64,000 nt of DNA from Paenibacillus glycanilyticus (GCF_023715145.1 NZ_JAMBNP010000004.1:186001-250000), one strand, 5' to 3'; numbered from the stretch's first letter, positions 17,416 through 27,399 are shown. Made by a program: numbers and translations. The notes: generated by a model not told the origin, from the letters alone.

Positions 17416-17454
17416 AGACGAGTTATTTTCTTGTAGACAGGTGGTGTGAACGGA

Positions 17455-18927
17455 ATGACTCCTAACTTACATAAAGCTTTAAGTGAAATCTCCAAATCGG
17501 TGGATTATCTGCAAACAACCATAAAAGTAAACAATACCTGTATCCACTTTTCTTACTTTAATTCTCTTATTAGCCATGAGCAATTTCACCATGATCTGCT
17601 CTCTTACATTCATATTTCGGAATGCGAGATCAACAGCATAAATGATTTAAAAGCATTGATTCCCAATGAGGCCATCAAAGTGTCTTCTACTATAGAAGAA
17701 ATATCGCAAAGCTTAGCACAAGGCTCCGTCTTTATCCAGCTTGAGCCGCATCTAAACGAAGGACTTCTTATAGATATAGCGGAATTAAAACTTGGCCATC
17801 GCGGGTATAACGATACTGAGAATGAATTCTCTGTTATCGGTCCAAAGGTTGGTTTTGTAGAAAATTTAAATACAAATTTAACTATACTTCGAAGAGGACT
17901 TGGAACTCCTAAGCTTATTTTTGAAGAGCATATTATTGGCTCAGTCTCAAAAACCAAAATCGTAATAGCCTACATGGATGGGATTACTAATCCTCAATAT
18001 GTAAATACGGTCAGACAAAGGCTCGTGGATTTAGATTTTGATGTCGTTTTTGAAAGCTCCCTATTGGAGCAGCTGATTACGGATCATTCGAATTCACCGT
18101 TCCCGTTATTTCTACATAGCGAACGCTTGGACCGGATTATGTATTCCCTGTTGAACGGGGAAGTGGCTATTCTGTGCGACGGTTCACCTGTTGTAATAAC
18201 AGGACCTGCCAATATATTTAACTTTATTATTTCTCCGGAGGATTACTATCTTCCATGGATATTGGGCTCGTTTTTTCGCCTGATTCGTTACTTTGGGATA
18301 GTGTTCTCCACCTTAGCTACTTCCTATTATGTAGCTATTCTCACTTTTCATTACACCATCATCCCCAGAGATCTATTAGGTCCGATCATTGAATCGAGAG
18401 TAAATGTTCCCTTCCCTCCTTTGCTGGAAGTTCTGTTCCTCGAAATCGTAGTGGAACTATTGCGTGAAGCCGGGGCTCGATTGCCATCAAAGGTCAGTCA
18501 AACCTTAGGCATTGTAGGTGGTATTATTCTTGGACAAGCAGCGGTGCAAGCGGGGTTAACAAGTAATATTCTGCTTATTATCGTCTCGCTGTCGGCTCTA
18601 GCCTCTTTTACCACGCCAACTTTTAAACTGTCGAATACGATAAGGTTTTTGCGTTTTCCTCTAATCGTTTTGGCCTCCTGTTGGGGTGGTTTAGGGATCA
18701 TGATCGGGATCATGTTTATTCTGGGGCATCTGCTGCGTTTGAAATCGCTAGGTGCGCCGTATCTCGTTCCTCTATTCCCTTTTCGATTCAAAAGCTTAAG
18801 GGATAACATTATCCGCCTTTCCTATTCCTTTAGTTCAGATCGAACTTTATTTAATCGTCCGATCTCTAAGAAAAGATACACCTTACAAAAAAACAAGGAT
18901 ATTGAAGATGATTATAATAACGAATAA
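17455..18927 (+). CDS. gerA: GerA-type spore germination receptor subunit
   Basis: 490 residues. ATG at 17455 is chosen because AGGTGGTG (one mismatch from ideal) lies 8 bases upstream; a GTG at 17446 is too close to it. Large soluble N-terminal half, SPFPLFLHSERLDRI and LGIVGGIILGQAAVQAGL motifs, then membrane helices. A polar lysine-rich tail closes it. First gene of gerA-gerC-gerB. Confidence 0.95.
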   Translation: MTPNLHKALSEISKSVDYLQTTIKVNNTCIHFSYFNSLISHEQFHHDLLSYIHISECEINSINDLKALIPNEAIKVSSTIEEISQSLAQGSVFIQLEPHLNEGLLIDIAELKLGHRGYNDTENEFSVIGPKVGFVENLNTNLTILRRGLGTPKLIFEEHIIGSVSKTKIVIAYMDGITNPQYVNTVRQRLVDLDFDVVFESSLLEQLITDHSNSPFPLFLHSERLDRIMYSLLNGEVAILCDGSPVVITGPANIFNFIISPEDYYLPWILGSFFRLIRYFGIVFSTLATSYYVAILTFHYTIIPRDLLGPIIESRVNVPFPPLLEVLFLEIVVELLREAGARLPSKVSQTLGIVGGIILGQAAVQAGLTSNILLIIVSLSALASFTTPTFKLSNTIRFLRFPLIVLASCWGGLGIMIGIMFILGHLLRLKSLGAPYLVPLFPFRFKSLRDNIIRLSYSFSSDRTLFNRPISKKRYTLQKNKDIEDDYNNE

Positions 18928-18954
18928 TGTTGCGCAGATTGGAGTAAGAAATTC

Positions 18955-20010
18955 ATGAAAAGCTGTATACTGGCTCTTTTCTGTTGTCTCTTATTAGGCG
19001 GATGCTCACAAGAGAGAATCGTTAATCGGATTAATATTATTCAAAGCATGGGCGTTGATCTCGAAGGCGATACTTATAAGATAAGCGCTTCTTTTCCTAA
19101 CTATATTAAAGCTACCCGGGAGCAAGATGTCTCGCCTATGACCGCCGAGTCTAAAGTTACGTACGGGATTTTTACGACTCTGACTTCACAGTCTTCTCAA
19201 CCTATCGAAAGCGGTCAAATGCGCACCTTGGTCATTAGCGAAAAATTCGCTAGAGAAACTATTTCCGAGCTTGCGAACATCATTAATCGAGAATCAATTA
19301 AAAGCAGCAATGCTCACATTGTTATAACAAGACAAAAGGCCAGCCAAATCATATCCGAAACGGTAAAGACACCACCCTTTTACTTATCAGAGCTAATCGA
19401 CAACAACATGTATCATGGAAACATCCCTGTTGCCAATTACCATTCCTTTGTTAATCAGTATTACGGAGCAGGCCAGGATGTTTATTTACCCGTTATCAAT
19501 ATTGATCATGGCAAATTGCATATGGATGGCGTCGCCATCTATGGAGGGAACGAATTAAAGCTATGGTTAACGCAACAAGAAGGATTGTATTTGAAAATTC
19601 TCAGGGACAAATCGCTAACCGGCGAATATGATTTCAAGACAAGCTCTAAGGATATGTATTCCTTCGTCATCATGCATGGCAATAAAAAGCTAAGCATCGC
19701 ACAAAACGGGAATACGTCGATAAGCTTAGAAATATACATTGCTCTTAGAGAAATTCCGGAGAGAATAAATATTCAGAACAGTCAAGATTTGTATGAGTTA
19801 AAGAAGCTCATCGGAGAAAAATTATCCTCGGAAATGAAGGCAATGCTTATCCGTCTGCAAAAAAACAAGGTCGATCCTGTCGGCTTCGGAGAGCAATATA
19901 GCTGGCATCATAGAAACTTTAATGAGAAAGATTTTTACGAGAGAATCTATCCTCATTTGAATTTTGAAGTTCAGACGAAGATTATCATCTTACACTCAGG
20001 GGTTGGGTAA
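18955..20010 (+). CDS. gerC: GerC-type spore germination lipoprotein
   Basis: 351 residues. Signal peptide with lipobox LLGGC, lipidated Cys17. Shorter than the GerC at 1185-2348 but with the conserved GerC C-terminal domain (KVDPVGFGEQYSWHHRNF). The N-terminal signature is divergent: QERIVNRINIIQSMGVD instead of WDxxEIND. Starts 27 bases after gerA, ends 3 bases before gerB. Confidence 0.93.
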   Translation: MKSCILALFCCLLLGGCSQERIVNRINIIQSMGVDLEGDTYKISASFPNYIKATREQDVSPMTAESKVTYGIFTTLTSQSSQPIESGQMRTLVISEKFARETISELANIINRESIKSSNAHIVITRQKASQIISETVKTPPFYLSELIDNNMYHGNIPVANYHSFVNQYYGAGQDVYLPVINIDHGKLHMDGVAIYGGNELKLWLTQQEGLYLKILRDKSLTGEYDFKTSSKDMYSFVIMHGNKKLSIAQNGNTSISLEIYIALREIPERINIQNSQDLYELKKLIGEKLSSEMKAMLIRLQKNKVDPVGFGEQYSWHHRNFNEKDFYERIYPHLNFEVQTKIIILHSGVG

Positions 20011-20013
20011 TAC

Positions 20014-21105
20014 GTGCAGAAGGCAGTAAAAGAAAACCATACCATTTCCGGATATTTTGTGTTCTTTCTAATCAGCGTTTCGCAAACCGCCGCGGCGATT
20101 TTTAATTTTCAATGTCTTGTGGCTGGAGAAGCCGGGCATGATGCATGGATATCCATTCTCCTAATGGGATTAAGCCTGCATCTTATCGTCTGGATGATCT
20201 ACAAGATGCTTGGTCATCCGGCAAAAGACGTGATTGATGTAAATCGGAGCATTTTCGGAACATGGCTGGGTAACGTCATTTCTCTGCTGTTAGTCGGCTA
20301 TTACTTTATAATGGCACTATTCTTCCTGCGGGCTTACATTGAAATCATTCATGTGTGGGTATTTCCAGCTCTAAAAACATGGGCTATTGCCGGGCTAATG
20401 ATACTGATGATTTATTATTTCGTATCCGGCGGATTTAGAGTTGTTGCGGGAGTCAGCTTTTTCTTCATGCTCACGATTCCTTTGCTATTTCTGTTCTACA
20501 TTCCGTTTCAACAAGGCGATTTTCATCGTATCATGCCGGTACTTAACCATTCTCTGCTGGATTTGCTTAAAGGGGCCGGAATCTCCAGTTACATTTTTTT
20601 TGGGATTGAGTGTTTGCTTATTTACTTTCCATTTTTGAAACAACCTGATAAAAACAGAAAATGGGCGCATTTTGCTTTACTCTATACCACCATTAAATAT
20701 GTGGTAATCATCCTTGTAACCGTTATGTACTTCAGCCAGGGATTACTGCAGCATACCCTATGGCCAACCTTGGCAATGACCAAGATCATTGAGTTATCCT
20801 TTATTGCCCGGTTTGAATTCCTTTATATCTTTATGTGGGTTCTGGTGATCATACCTACGGTTTGCATCCCCATTTGGTGCTGTACAAGAATTATCAAACG
20901 AGTGACTACGCTTAAGCCTCGATTGTCCTTACCGATCGTTCTGATAGTCCTGTTCATCATCGCGCTTATGTTTAAAGAACGAACCGAGATCAGCGCATTG
21001 GAGAAATTCGCGAATGTAATGGGATTATGGTTTAACTTTGCCTACATCCCGTTACTGTTTCTAATCACTATTATTTTTTTAAGACCAAAACCCAAATTAT
21101 CATGA
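20014..21105 (+). CDS. gerB: GerB-type spore germination receptor permease subunit
   Basis: 363 residues from a GTG start, about ten membrane helices, the expected GerB (APC superfamily) layout. Last gene of this operon. No small D gene follows. The receptor made by this operon should act in the spore inner membrane. Confidence 0.93.
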   Translation: MQKAVKENHTISGYFVFFLISVSQTAAAIFNFQCLVAGEAGHDAWISILLMGLSLHLIVWMIYKMLGHPAKDVIDVNRSIFGTWLGNVISLLLVGYYFIMALFFLRAYIEIIHVWVFPALKTWAIAGLMILMIYYFVSGGFRVVAGVSFFFMLTIPLLFLFYIPFQQGDFHRIMPVLNHSLLDLLKGAGISSYIFFGIECLLIYFPFLKQPDKNRKWAHFALLYTTIKYVVIILVTVMYFSQGLLQHTLWPTLAMTKIIELSFIARFEFLYIFMWVLVIIPTVCIPIWCCTRIIKRVTTLKPRLSLPIVLIVLFIIALMFKERTEISALEKFANVMGLWFNFAYIPLLFLITIIFLRPKPKLS

Positions 21106-21217
21106 GCAAAATTCATTAATTTAATTATTATTATAAATTAGACTAATGATTCGAACAGGCGTAAGCTTACAGATGTGAGAGAGATTACTCAAAAAAAACA
21201 TCTGGGAGGCTTTATGA

Positions 21218-22015
21218 ATGACGACAACTTATGCAGCTTATGAGAATGAATTCAAAGGCAAACGAGCACTTATTACAGGCGGAACAAAAGGAATGGGTTA
21301 CGCGATCGTGAAGCGGCTGGCGGGAGCCGGTGCCACGGTGCTTACTACGGCGCGTACGATTCCAGCCGATTACGATATTCCGGGCGTCCACTTCTCTCAA
21401 GCCGATATTACAAAACCTGAAGGAACTGCCCTGCTCGTGGATGCCGTGCAAGAAAAGCTTGGCGGCATCGATATTCTTATCAATACGGTTGGAGGTTCTT
21501 CAACGCCTCCCGGCGGTGCCCTTGCGTTAACCGAGGACGATTGGCTGACTGCGTTTAATCTGAATCTGTTTGGCTCCGTTCGATTGGACAGAAATCTGCT
21601 GCCAATGATGGTTGCGCAAGGCAAAGGCGTCATAATCCATGTAAGCTCGATTCAGAGGAAAATGCCGCTGTATGAGACAACTTTGGCATACGCCGCGGCT
21701 AAAGCGGCATTGACCAACTACAGCAAAGGTTTATCCAAGGAGTTCTCGCCGCAAGGGATTCGTGTGAATACAATCGCGCCGGGCTTCATTCAGACGGAAG
21801 CGGCGGACCGCATGATCGACAGGATTGCAACAGTCGCAGGCAGCCGCGAAGCTGCACTGCAAGAGTTGATGAATTCGCTCGGCGGCATACCAATCGGCCG
21901 TCCAGGGCTGCCAGAAGAAGTGGCAGAGCTTGCCGCCTTCTTGGTGTCTGACCGTGCAGCTTCCATTACGGGCAGCGAATATGTGATAGACGGTGGAACA
22001 GTGCCAACGGTTTAA
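21218..22015 (+). CDS. SDR family oxidoreductase
   Basis: 265 residues, classical SDR. Cofactor loop [11 protein letters not shown] (about 21-31); catalytic Ser in HVSSIQ and YAAAKAAL (YxxxK) present; C-terminal GSEYVIDGG. Ribosome site GGGAGG 8 bases from the ATG. Substrate unknown. It ends at a bidirectional terminator shared with the MFS gene. Confidence 0.92.
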   Translation: MTTTYAAYENEFKGKRALITGGTKGMGYAIVKRLAGAGATVLTTARTIPADYDIPGVHFSQADITKPEGTALLVDAVQEKLGGIDILINTVGGSSTPPGGALALTEDDWLTAFNLNLFGSVRLDRNLLPMMVAQGKGVIIHVSSIQRKMPLYETTLAYAAAKAALTNYSKGLSKEFSPQGIRVNTIAPGFIQTEAADRMIDRIATVAGSREAALQELMNSLGGIPIGRPGLPEEVAELAAFLVSDRAASITGSEYVIDGGTVPTV

Positions 22016-22095
22016 ATGGCCATCATCCATGCTGTACTTACCATGACAATTTATTGTCATGATTTTCCCGTACCAGCACAACTATTGCTTATTCA

Positions 22096-22130
22096 AACAA
22101 AGGGATGTCCGAATTGGACATCCCTTTGTT
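22096..22130. terminator. Bidirectional terminator
   Basis: Perfect 15-base arms AACAAAGGGATGTCC / GGACATCCCTTTGTT around GAATT, between the convergent SDR and MFS genes. Confidence 0.85.
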
Positions 22131-22137
22131 ATTCCTA

Positions 22138-23352
22138 TTAGGCTTTAGCAGGTTTAGCCGGAATAGCTTCCGCCTCTTTGCCTTTTCTTGCGGTAAATAA
22201 CAGTGTGACAAGAGCAAGAATCCCAATAATAATGGCCATCAGCCAGATCGCCGAGCTGAAGCCAAGCGTGCTGGAGGCAACGCCTCCGCCATAAGCGCTG
22301 GTGCCTTGGAACAAATAAGCGGCAACTAATACCGCTGACAAGAACTGAACGCGGTTCTGGACAGGCGAATTGATTGCGGCAAGCCCAATTGCTCCGGAAG
22401 CCGAGAACCCATACGCAAGTCCGCCAAGGACGGACGAGCTCATAAACAGCAGGAAGGAATGGTTAACCGCCGCGGAAATAAGCAGAACGGTTGCAACCGC
22501 AATGGAAGCCATGCCTATACGAATCGAAATGACGGGTTTTAATCTTCCGGCAATCGTTGCGCTTACCGATGCGAGCAAATACGAGATGGACAATACGGTT
22601 CCGATAACAAGGATATCTTGCGTACCAATAACGTCACGGGCAATTTGTGCTCCAAGCGATAACAATAATGCTCCGTTTGCAAATCCGGTGCCTATTGCCA
22701 AGCCAGCCAAAAGATAAACGCCCCATAGCCCTTTCGGTACTTTTACACCCTGCAATTTGAAAGCAGGTTTTACTGCGGCTTGCGTTGTTGTTCCTTTCGG
22801 AAGGAACAAGCACAGGATGATGCTGGCAAGCACAAGAACGGCAAGTACCCAATAGCTGAAATATAACGGCGAAGGAGCATATTTAATAAGTGCGGCTCCA
22901 ACAATGGTTGCAAGAAACAGACCAACCGCTTGCGTTATCGTGTTAATGGACCCTGGCAGCTTTTTGTTGGGCGAAGGGTTAAATTCAACAAGCGCGGCAG
23001 CCCCCGAACCAGCCGTTAACCCCACGCCCAAGCCTTGGAATACACGTCCGGCAAACAGCCAGAATACGTTTTGGGCCGTTGCGAACACCAATGCGCCGAT
23101 CAAGAGAAAAAGAAGTCCGGTAATTAAGGTGTTCCTGCGTCCAATGTAGTCCGAGATGTTCCCTAACAAGAAAAGGACCAGGATAAGGACGATCGGGTAA
23201 ATCGAGAATATGCCAGTCGTAACTGCTTTGGAAAGATGCCACTGCAGAGCATAAACCGGAAATTCAATTGATGGTGCCGTACTTGACCACAAGCTGACCG
23301 TAAGCACCCAAGCGACTATCCAAAAGGATGTTTTTGAAGATATGGTTTTCAT
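22138..23352 (-). CDS. MFS transporter
   Basis: 404 residues, twelve predicted helices, with the MFS loop 2-3 motif as GNISDYIGRRNTLI (about residues 64-77). Probably a drug or metabolite exporter. Three operator-like sites in the 240 bases upstream, similar to one before the tetR gene at 23593-24177, indicate repression by that TetR protein. Confidence 0.9.
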   Translation of the reverse strand: MKTISSKTSFWIVAWVLTVSLWSSTAPSIEFPVYALQWHLSKAVTTGIFSIYPIVLILVLFLLGNISDYIGRRNTLITGLLFLLIGALVFATAQNVFWLFAGRVFQGLGVGLTAGSGAAALVEFNPSPNKKLPGSINTITQAVGLFLATIVGAALIKYAPSPLYFSYWVLAVLVLASIILCLFLPKGTTTQAAVKPAFKLQGVKVPKGLWGVYLLAGLAIGTGFANGALLLSLGAQIARDVIGTQDILVIGTVLSISYLLASVSATIAGRLKPVISIRIGMASIAVATVLLISAAVNHSFLLFMSSSVLGGLAYGFSASGAIGLAAINSPVQNRVQFLSAVLVAAYLFQGTSAYGGGVASSTLGFSSAIWLMAIIIGILALVTLLFTARKGKEAEAIPAKPAKA

Positions 23353-23403
23353 GGTTTAGCCTCTCTCTCCATTGTTTATATTGTGACCAGATTCAAAAAT
23401 CAT

Positions 23404-23427
23404 ATTAAAGAACAATCATTCTTTAAT
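23404..23427. promoter_or_regulatory. TetR-type operator 1 (MFS promoter)
   Basis: ATTAAAGAA-CAATCA-TTCTTTAAT, perfect nine-base arms, 51 bases before the MFS start. Confidence 0.65.
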
Positions 23428-23491
23428 AGTCCAAAAAAATTGTCATTAGCTTGTCGACAAAATCATCCTGAGACAGCTAATGAACAATTTA

Positions 23492-23516
23492 GTTTAAAGA
23501 ATAGTTGTTCTTAAAC
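23492..23516. promoter_or_regulatory. TetR-type operator 2
   Basis: GTTTAAAGAA and TTCTTAAAC arms, an imperfect palindrome with the same AAGAA/TTCTT halves as site 1. Confidence 0.5.
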
Positions 23517-23556
23517 ACTCATACAGACTTGATTTCCACAAGTCTTAGTATATGAA

Positions 23557-23572
23557 TTTAAGAACGATTAGT
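23557..23572. promoter_or_regulatory. TetR-type operator 3
   Basis: TTTAAGAACGATTAGT, 15 of 16 bases identical with the site before tetR at 24210-24225. Confidence 0.5.
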
Positions 23573-23592
23573 CAATTATAATTTTATGCGCA

Positions 23593-24177
23593 TTAGACAA
23601 GAATTGACATCGCTACCTTCGCAGCATCTTCCAGTACTTTGCGGTCTGTAGCGATTTTCGCGAGCACATAGAGTCCGTTTCTCGTATTTAAAAGAAATCT
23701 GGCCGCTTCTTGTACCGTATGCTTTGTTTTGAGCTCCCCTTGCTGCTGAGCGCGCATCAAAAATTTATGAAAATTCATCTCCATATCCAATGTATAGGCC
23801 TCAATGCGGAATGAAACAACGGGGTCCACCTTCCCCATCTCCATGGCCGTATTCGCAATCAGACAGCCTCGCCGTCCGTTGTCATCACTCATCGCGATAT
23901 CGATCAGTCGTTCGAAATACCGTCCTAATAATTCTTTGGCGGATCCGTCTTCTTCAAGAATGGTGTATGCCCGGTTCCTCGTCGTGTCCCTGAACCGATC
24001 CAGGCAAGTTAGAAAAAGCTGATTTTTATCCCCGAATGTATCGTACAAGCTGCCTCTGTGAACTCCGGTATGCTCGACTAAATCCTGAATCGAAGTACGT
24101 TCATAGCCTTTCTGCCAGAACAGCTCCATTGCTTTCTGAAGAACAGCATCCTGATCAAATTCTCTTGGTCTAGCCAT
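23593..24177 (-). CDS. TetR/AcrR family transcriptional regulator
   Basis: 194 residues from the ATG at 24177 (MARPREFD), 8 bases after GGGAGG; earlier in-frame ATGs lack this. Helix-turn-helix TSIQDLVEHTGVHRGSLYDTFGDKNQL (about 28-54). The C-terminal domain has the TetR_C layout of the AcuR/YcdC-like group. Likely represses the MFS gene downstream and itself, judging by operator-like sites before both. Confidence 0.92.
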   Translation of the reverse strand: MARPREFDQDAVLQKAMELFWQKGYERTSIQDLVEHTGVHRGSLYDTFGDKNQLFLTCLDRFRDTTRNRAYTILEEDGSAKELLGRYFERLIDIAMSDDNGRRGCLIANTAMEMGKVDPVVSFRIEAYTLDMEMNFHKFLMRAQQQGELKTKHTVQEAARFLLNTRNGLYVLAKIATDRKVLEDAAKVAMSILV

Positions 24178-24209
24178 ATTCCATACCTCCCTTTCCTCCA
24201 TCATATCCG

Positions 24210-24225
24210 TTTAAGAACGATCAGT
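24210..24225. promoter_or_regulatory. TetR-type operator 4 (tetR promoter)
   Basis: TTTAAGAACGATCAGT, followed by AAAGAATG; begins 33 bases before the regulator start, consistent with autoregulation. Confidence 0.55.
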
Positions 24226-24261
24226 AAAGAATGAATATGTTCCATTTGCCGCCTTGTTGAA

Positions 24262-24291
24262 GAAAAATAAAAAGCCGCGATTTACGCGACT
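24262..24291 (-). terminator. Terminator after the SDR gene
   Basis: Minus strand AGTCGCG, TAAAT, CGCGGCT followed by T-rich tract. Confidence 0.8.
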
Positions 24292-24319
24292 TTGTTATTC
24301 CTGCTTATATTATACCCAA

Positions 24320-25102
24320 CTAAAGAACCGCCGCTTTGCCTCCGTCAATATTAACCGATGTCCCGGTTACGTATGACGCAGCGTCAGATACGAGGAAGGC
24401 AATGACATTAGCGGCTTCCTCCGTACGGCCAATCCGTCTAAGCGGAATATCGTGCCTTGGATCCGCCGCGAATTCATCCCATGTCAGATGCGGTGCGGAT
24501 GCCTGCCACATCCGTTCGATCTGATCGCTGCGAATCAAACCGATGCAGACCGCGTTCACGCGGATGCCGTCAGCGGCCAGATCCTTGCTCATTGCTTTTG
24601 TTAGCGCAAGGCCCGCTGCACGGCTAACGGAAGTCGGAAGCGACGAGCCCGAAGGCGTTTTACCACCTATTGCGGTAACATTCACGATTGCGCCATTGCC
24701 GCCTTGCTTCAAATACGGCAGTGCTGCACGAGTGAAATGGATCGAGCCAAACAGCTTTAAATCCAAATCCGCCGACCAAGCAGCAGCATCCACCGCTTCG
24801 AACGGTTTCGCCGCTGAGGTGCCCGCGTTGTTAACCAGAATATCGATCCCCCCGAAGTGCTCGGCAGCCGCTGCTACCGCGCGTTCCGCATCGGCTTCCG
24901 CGGATGCATCAGCCGAGATGACAAGCGGCTCCGTTCCCGTCTTGGCCGCGATTTTCGCCGCCGCTTCTTGCAGGGATTCCTTGTTCCTAGCAACAATGGC
25001 TACTTGTGCACCTTCCTTTGCAAGCAGCAAGGCGGTTTCCAATCCGATCCCTTTGCTGCCACCCGTGATGATGGCCCTTTTGCCCTTCAATCCAAGCTCC
25101 AT
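24320..25102 (-). CDS. SDR family oxidoreductase
   Basis: 260 residues. TGGSKGIGLETA cofactor loop (about 13-24), NNAG, and GTSVNIDGG at the end. The catalytic segment reads SLPTSVSRAAGLAL where YxxxK is expected, so Tyr and Lys are not in the usual places; activity on a carbonyl is uncertain. Start after AAGGAG. Follows a DinB gene on the same strand. Confidence 0.87.
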   Translation of the reverse strand: MELGLKGKRAIITGGSKGIGLETALLLAKEGAQVAIVARNKESLQEAAAKIAAKTGTEPLVISADASAEADAERAVAAAAEHFGGIDILVNNAGTSAAKPFEAVDAAAWSADLDLKLFGSIHFTRAALPYLKQGGNGAIVNVTAIGGKTPSGSSLPTSVSRAAGLALTKAMSKDLAADGIRVNAVCIGLIRSDQIERMWQASAPHLTWDEFAADPRHDIPLRRIGRTEEAANVIAFLVSDAASYVTGTSVNIDGGKAAVL

Positions 25103-25135
25103 GCTAGACCAAACTCCTTCGTCATCGATTTGTAC

Positions 25136-25612
25136 TTACGCGAACAACCCTCTGCCAACGAAATTTGCGGAAACCGGTTCCTTGCCAATCTCTCTTGCCC
25201 AAACGGACAATTGACCGACATGGTGGATTTCATGAGCGATCAGATGCCGCATGACTTCGCCGTACCGATGCGCTTCCCGTTCCCCTTCATCCGTAATATC
25301 AATCATAATGCGGTCTTCCAGGCTGTCATTCCATGCGATAACGAAAGGCGCGATTTCCGTGTGGCAGGAAGAGGAGAATTCAATCACTTGCTGCAAGCTG
25401 GCCACATCCTGGAACGACGGAATTTCTATTGCCTTTTCTTGAATTCCGCCGCAAATCCAGCCGTATTCGACAGCAACAATATGATATAGAGTAGGAAGAA
25501 TATATCCGATTCCGCCGGTGCGTTTTTTCAGTAATTCTTCTTTATCCACCTTGCCGCACCAATCAAACCAATCTTTACGAACCTGCCAGTTATATTCGAA
25601 TAGCTTCAGCAT
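25136..25612 (-). CDS. DinB family protein
   Basis: 158 residues; ATG at 25612 lies 7 bases after GGAGG (a longer reading is unsupported). Four-helix DinB/YfiT fold with candidate metal ligands His in LYHIVAVE and the HEIHHVGQL cluster. The DinB superfamily includes bacillithiol S-transferases. It closely resembles the product of 47142-47612. Confidence 0.88.
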   Translation of the reverse strand: MLKLFEYNWQVRKDWFDWCGKVDKEELLKKRTGGIGYILPTLYHIVAVEYGWICGGIQEKAIEIPSFQDVASLQQVIEFSSSCHTEIAPFVIAWNDSLEDRIMIDITDEGEREAHRYGEVMRHLIAHEIHHVGQLSVWAREIGKEPVSANFVGRGLFA

Positions 25613-25695
25613 GCCGCAGCCTCCTGCAATAAGGGATATCGCTATAATTCCACTCGGGTATAGCACTCTCCTGCTTGTTTATGGAATGGATTCCA

Positions 25696-26574
25696 TTAAA
25701 ACGGCCCCTTCTCTTTCAGGTAAGCCACAAACCGCTCCGTTGCAGGCGACAAGAAACGGTCCTTCTTCAAATGAAGACCGACCTCCCACATCCAGCCTTG
25801 TTCCTTAATCGGTATCCATCTCAATCCATCCAGGTTCAGACCGGCTGTCTTGGGCAGCACGGATACGCCAAGCCCGGCGGCTACAAAGCCTGCTACGGTC
25901 TGAAGATCGTCGGCGTCGTAACTTGAGGCTAGCGTAAAGTTCAAATGGTGAACGCGAGCCAGCAGGGAATCCTTTAAAGAGCAATTATGCTTCAGGCCAA
26001 CAAAGGGTTCGCCGGTGATCTCTGCCAAATGGACGGATTCCCGTTCCGCTAACGGATGGTCGGTGGAGACAACAAGATATAATGGCATGGCCATCATCGG
26101 AACCCATTCGTATAAGTCAGAATCAGGTCTTTCCGATGTAATCATCAAATCCGACTGGCCGCTCTCGACATGCTCCTTGACGGCTCCTTTATCCCCTTGC
26201 GCCAGTTCAAATCTAACTTTGGGATAAGCCAGCTGGTAAGCGCGAATCAAACGGGGAATCAAGTCCACGCCCAAGATATTTAAGTAAGAAAGATGGATAA
26301 TGCCCGTATCCGGACTGGAGTATTCCACAATCTCCTGTTTCCCGCGCGCGACCTCATACAGTATTCTCTCCACATGCTTGGAGAACATGATCCCATACCG
26401 GTTAATTTGAAGGTTCCTGCCCTTCCGTTCAAATAGCGGCACGCCAAGCTCGGCTTCCAGCTTGGAGATGGAATGACTCAGCGCAGGCTGAGTAATGGAC
26501 AAGGCTTCTGCCGCTTTTGTCAGATGCTCCATGCGGGCTACTTCCAGAAAATATTCCAACTGCGTTAATTCCAC
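25696..26574 (-). CDS. LysR family transcriptional regulator
   Basis: 292 residues from a GTG start following AGGAGG; upstream in-frame Met codons have no ribosome site. N-terminal HTH HLTKAAEALSITQPALSHSISKLE. Divergent from the DUF1330/NTF2-like pair at 26764, its probable target; ATGAT-10-ATCAT at 26605-26624 in the gap is a possible binding site. Confidence 0.92.
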   Translation of the reverse strand: MELTQLEYFLEVARMEHLTKAAEALSITQPALSHSISKLEAELGVPLFERKGRNLQINRYGIMFSKHVERILYEVARGKQEIVEYSSPDTGIIHLSYLNILGVDLIPRLIRAYQLAYPKVRFELAQGDKGAVKEHVESGQSDLMITSERPDSDLYEWVPMMAMPLYLVVSTDHPLAERESVHLAEITGEPFVGLKHNCSLKDSLLARVHHLNFTLASSYDADDLQTVAGFVAAGLGVSVLPKTAGLNLDGLRWIPIKEQGWMWEVGLHLKKDRFLSPATERFVAYLKEKGPF

Positions 26575-26763
26575 AGGCTTTCCTCCTACATAAGCTTGAT
26601 TCATGATTATTGATGTTATCATACATTTTGCTAATGATTGATACAAGGTTACTCATGAATGAAAGTAATTGATTTTATGAAAATAATGAATTTTACGATT
26701 GAAAAGGTAAGGGTTATGATGAACTTGTCCGTAAGAAATTCATGTATGGGAGTTGCAAACATA

Positions 26764-27057
26764 ATGCCTGCTTACGTTATTTTTATAAGAGAGCAAACAA
26801 ACGACACGGAAGCATTAAAGAGATACTCTTCAAAAGCCCCTGCTGGCTTGACAGGTCATCCGGTAAAACCGCTGTCCATGTATGAAACGTATGAAGTGAT
26901 TGAAGGACCTGAAGTCGAAGGAGCTGCTTTGCTTGAATTTCCGAGCTTTGAGGAAGCCAAGGCCTGGTATTATAGTCCGGCTTACCAGGAAGCTCTTGTG
27001 CACCGGCTTAACGGCGGAGTTTATCGTGGCATGATTATAGAGGGGGTTAGGAAATGA
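26764..27057 (+). CDS. DUF1330 domain protein
   Basis: 97 residues from ATG (MPAYVIFIREQ); the upstream frame lacks a ribosome site and family proteins start here. Ferredoxin-like small protein with LLEFPSFEEAKAWYYSPAYQEAL, the DUF1330 hallmark. Function unknown. Overlaps the next gene by four bases. Confidence 0.85.
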   Translation: MPAYVIFIREQTNDTEALKRYSSKAPAGLTGHPVKPLSMYETYEVIEGPEVEGAALLEFPSFEEAKAWYYSPAYQEALVHRLNGGVYRGMIIEGVRK

Positions 27058-27395
27058 TTCGATTGCCTGAATCGGTTCATGCTTATTTCGCGGCATCTAA
27101 TGAAGCGAAGCCCGAGGCATTTCTTGCAGCGTTTGACGACAATGCCTATGTTCAAGACAATGGACGCGCTATTAGCGGCATAAAGGCCATTGCGGGATGG
27201 ATCAAAGCGGAAGTGTTTGATGTTCATGTTCAATTCAAGATTATCGATATCGCGAAGAAGGATGGAACCTATCATGTGATTGCTTCCGTCGATGGTGATT
27301 TTGACAAAACGAATTTACCCGCTCCGTTGTTAATGAAGCATTCCTTCCAGCTATCGGACGGCAAAATCAAGGAACTGAGTATCTCTCTATTATAA
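27054..27395 (+). CDS. NTF2/SnoaL-like protein
   Basis: 113 residues. PESVHAYFAASNEAKPEAFLAAFDDNAYVQD and the beta-rich C-terminus match the cone-shaped NTF2-like fold seen in small hydrolases and isomerases. Translationally coupled to the DUF1330 gene (ATGA overlap). Substrate unknown. Confidence 0.85.
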   Translation: MIRLPESVHAYFAASNEAKPEAFLAAFDDNAYVQDNGRAISGIKAIAGWIKAEVFDVHVQFKIIDIAKKDGTYHVIASVDGDFDKTNLPAPLLMKHSFQLSDGKIKELSISLL

Positions 27396-27399
27396 ATAA

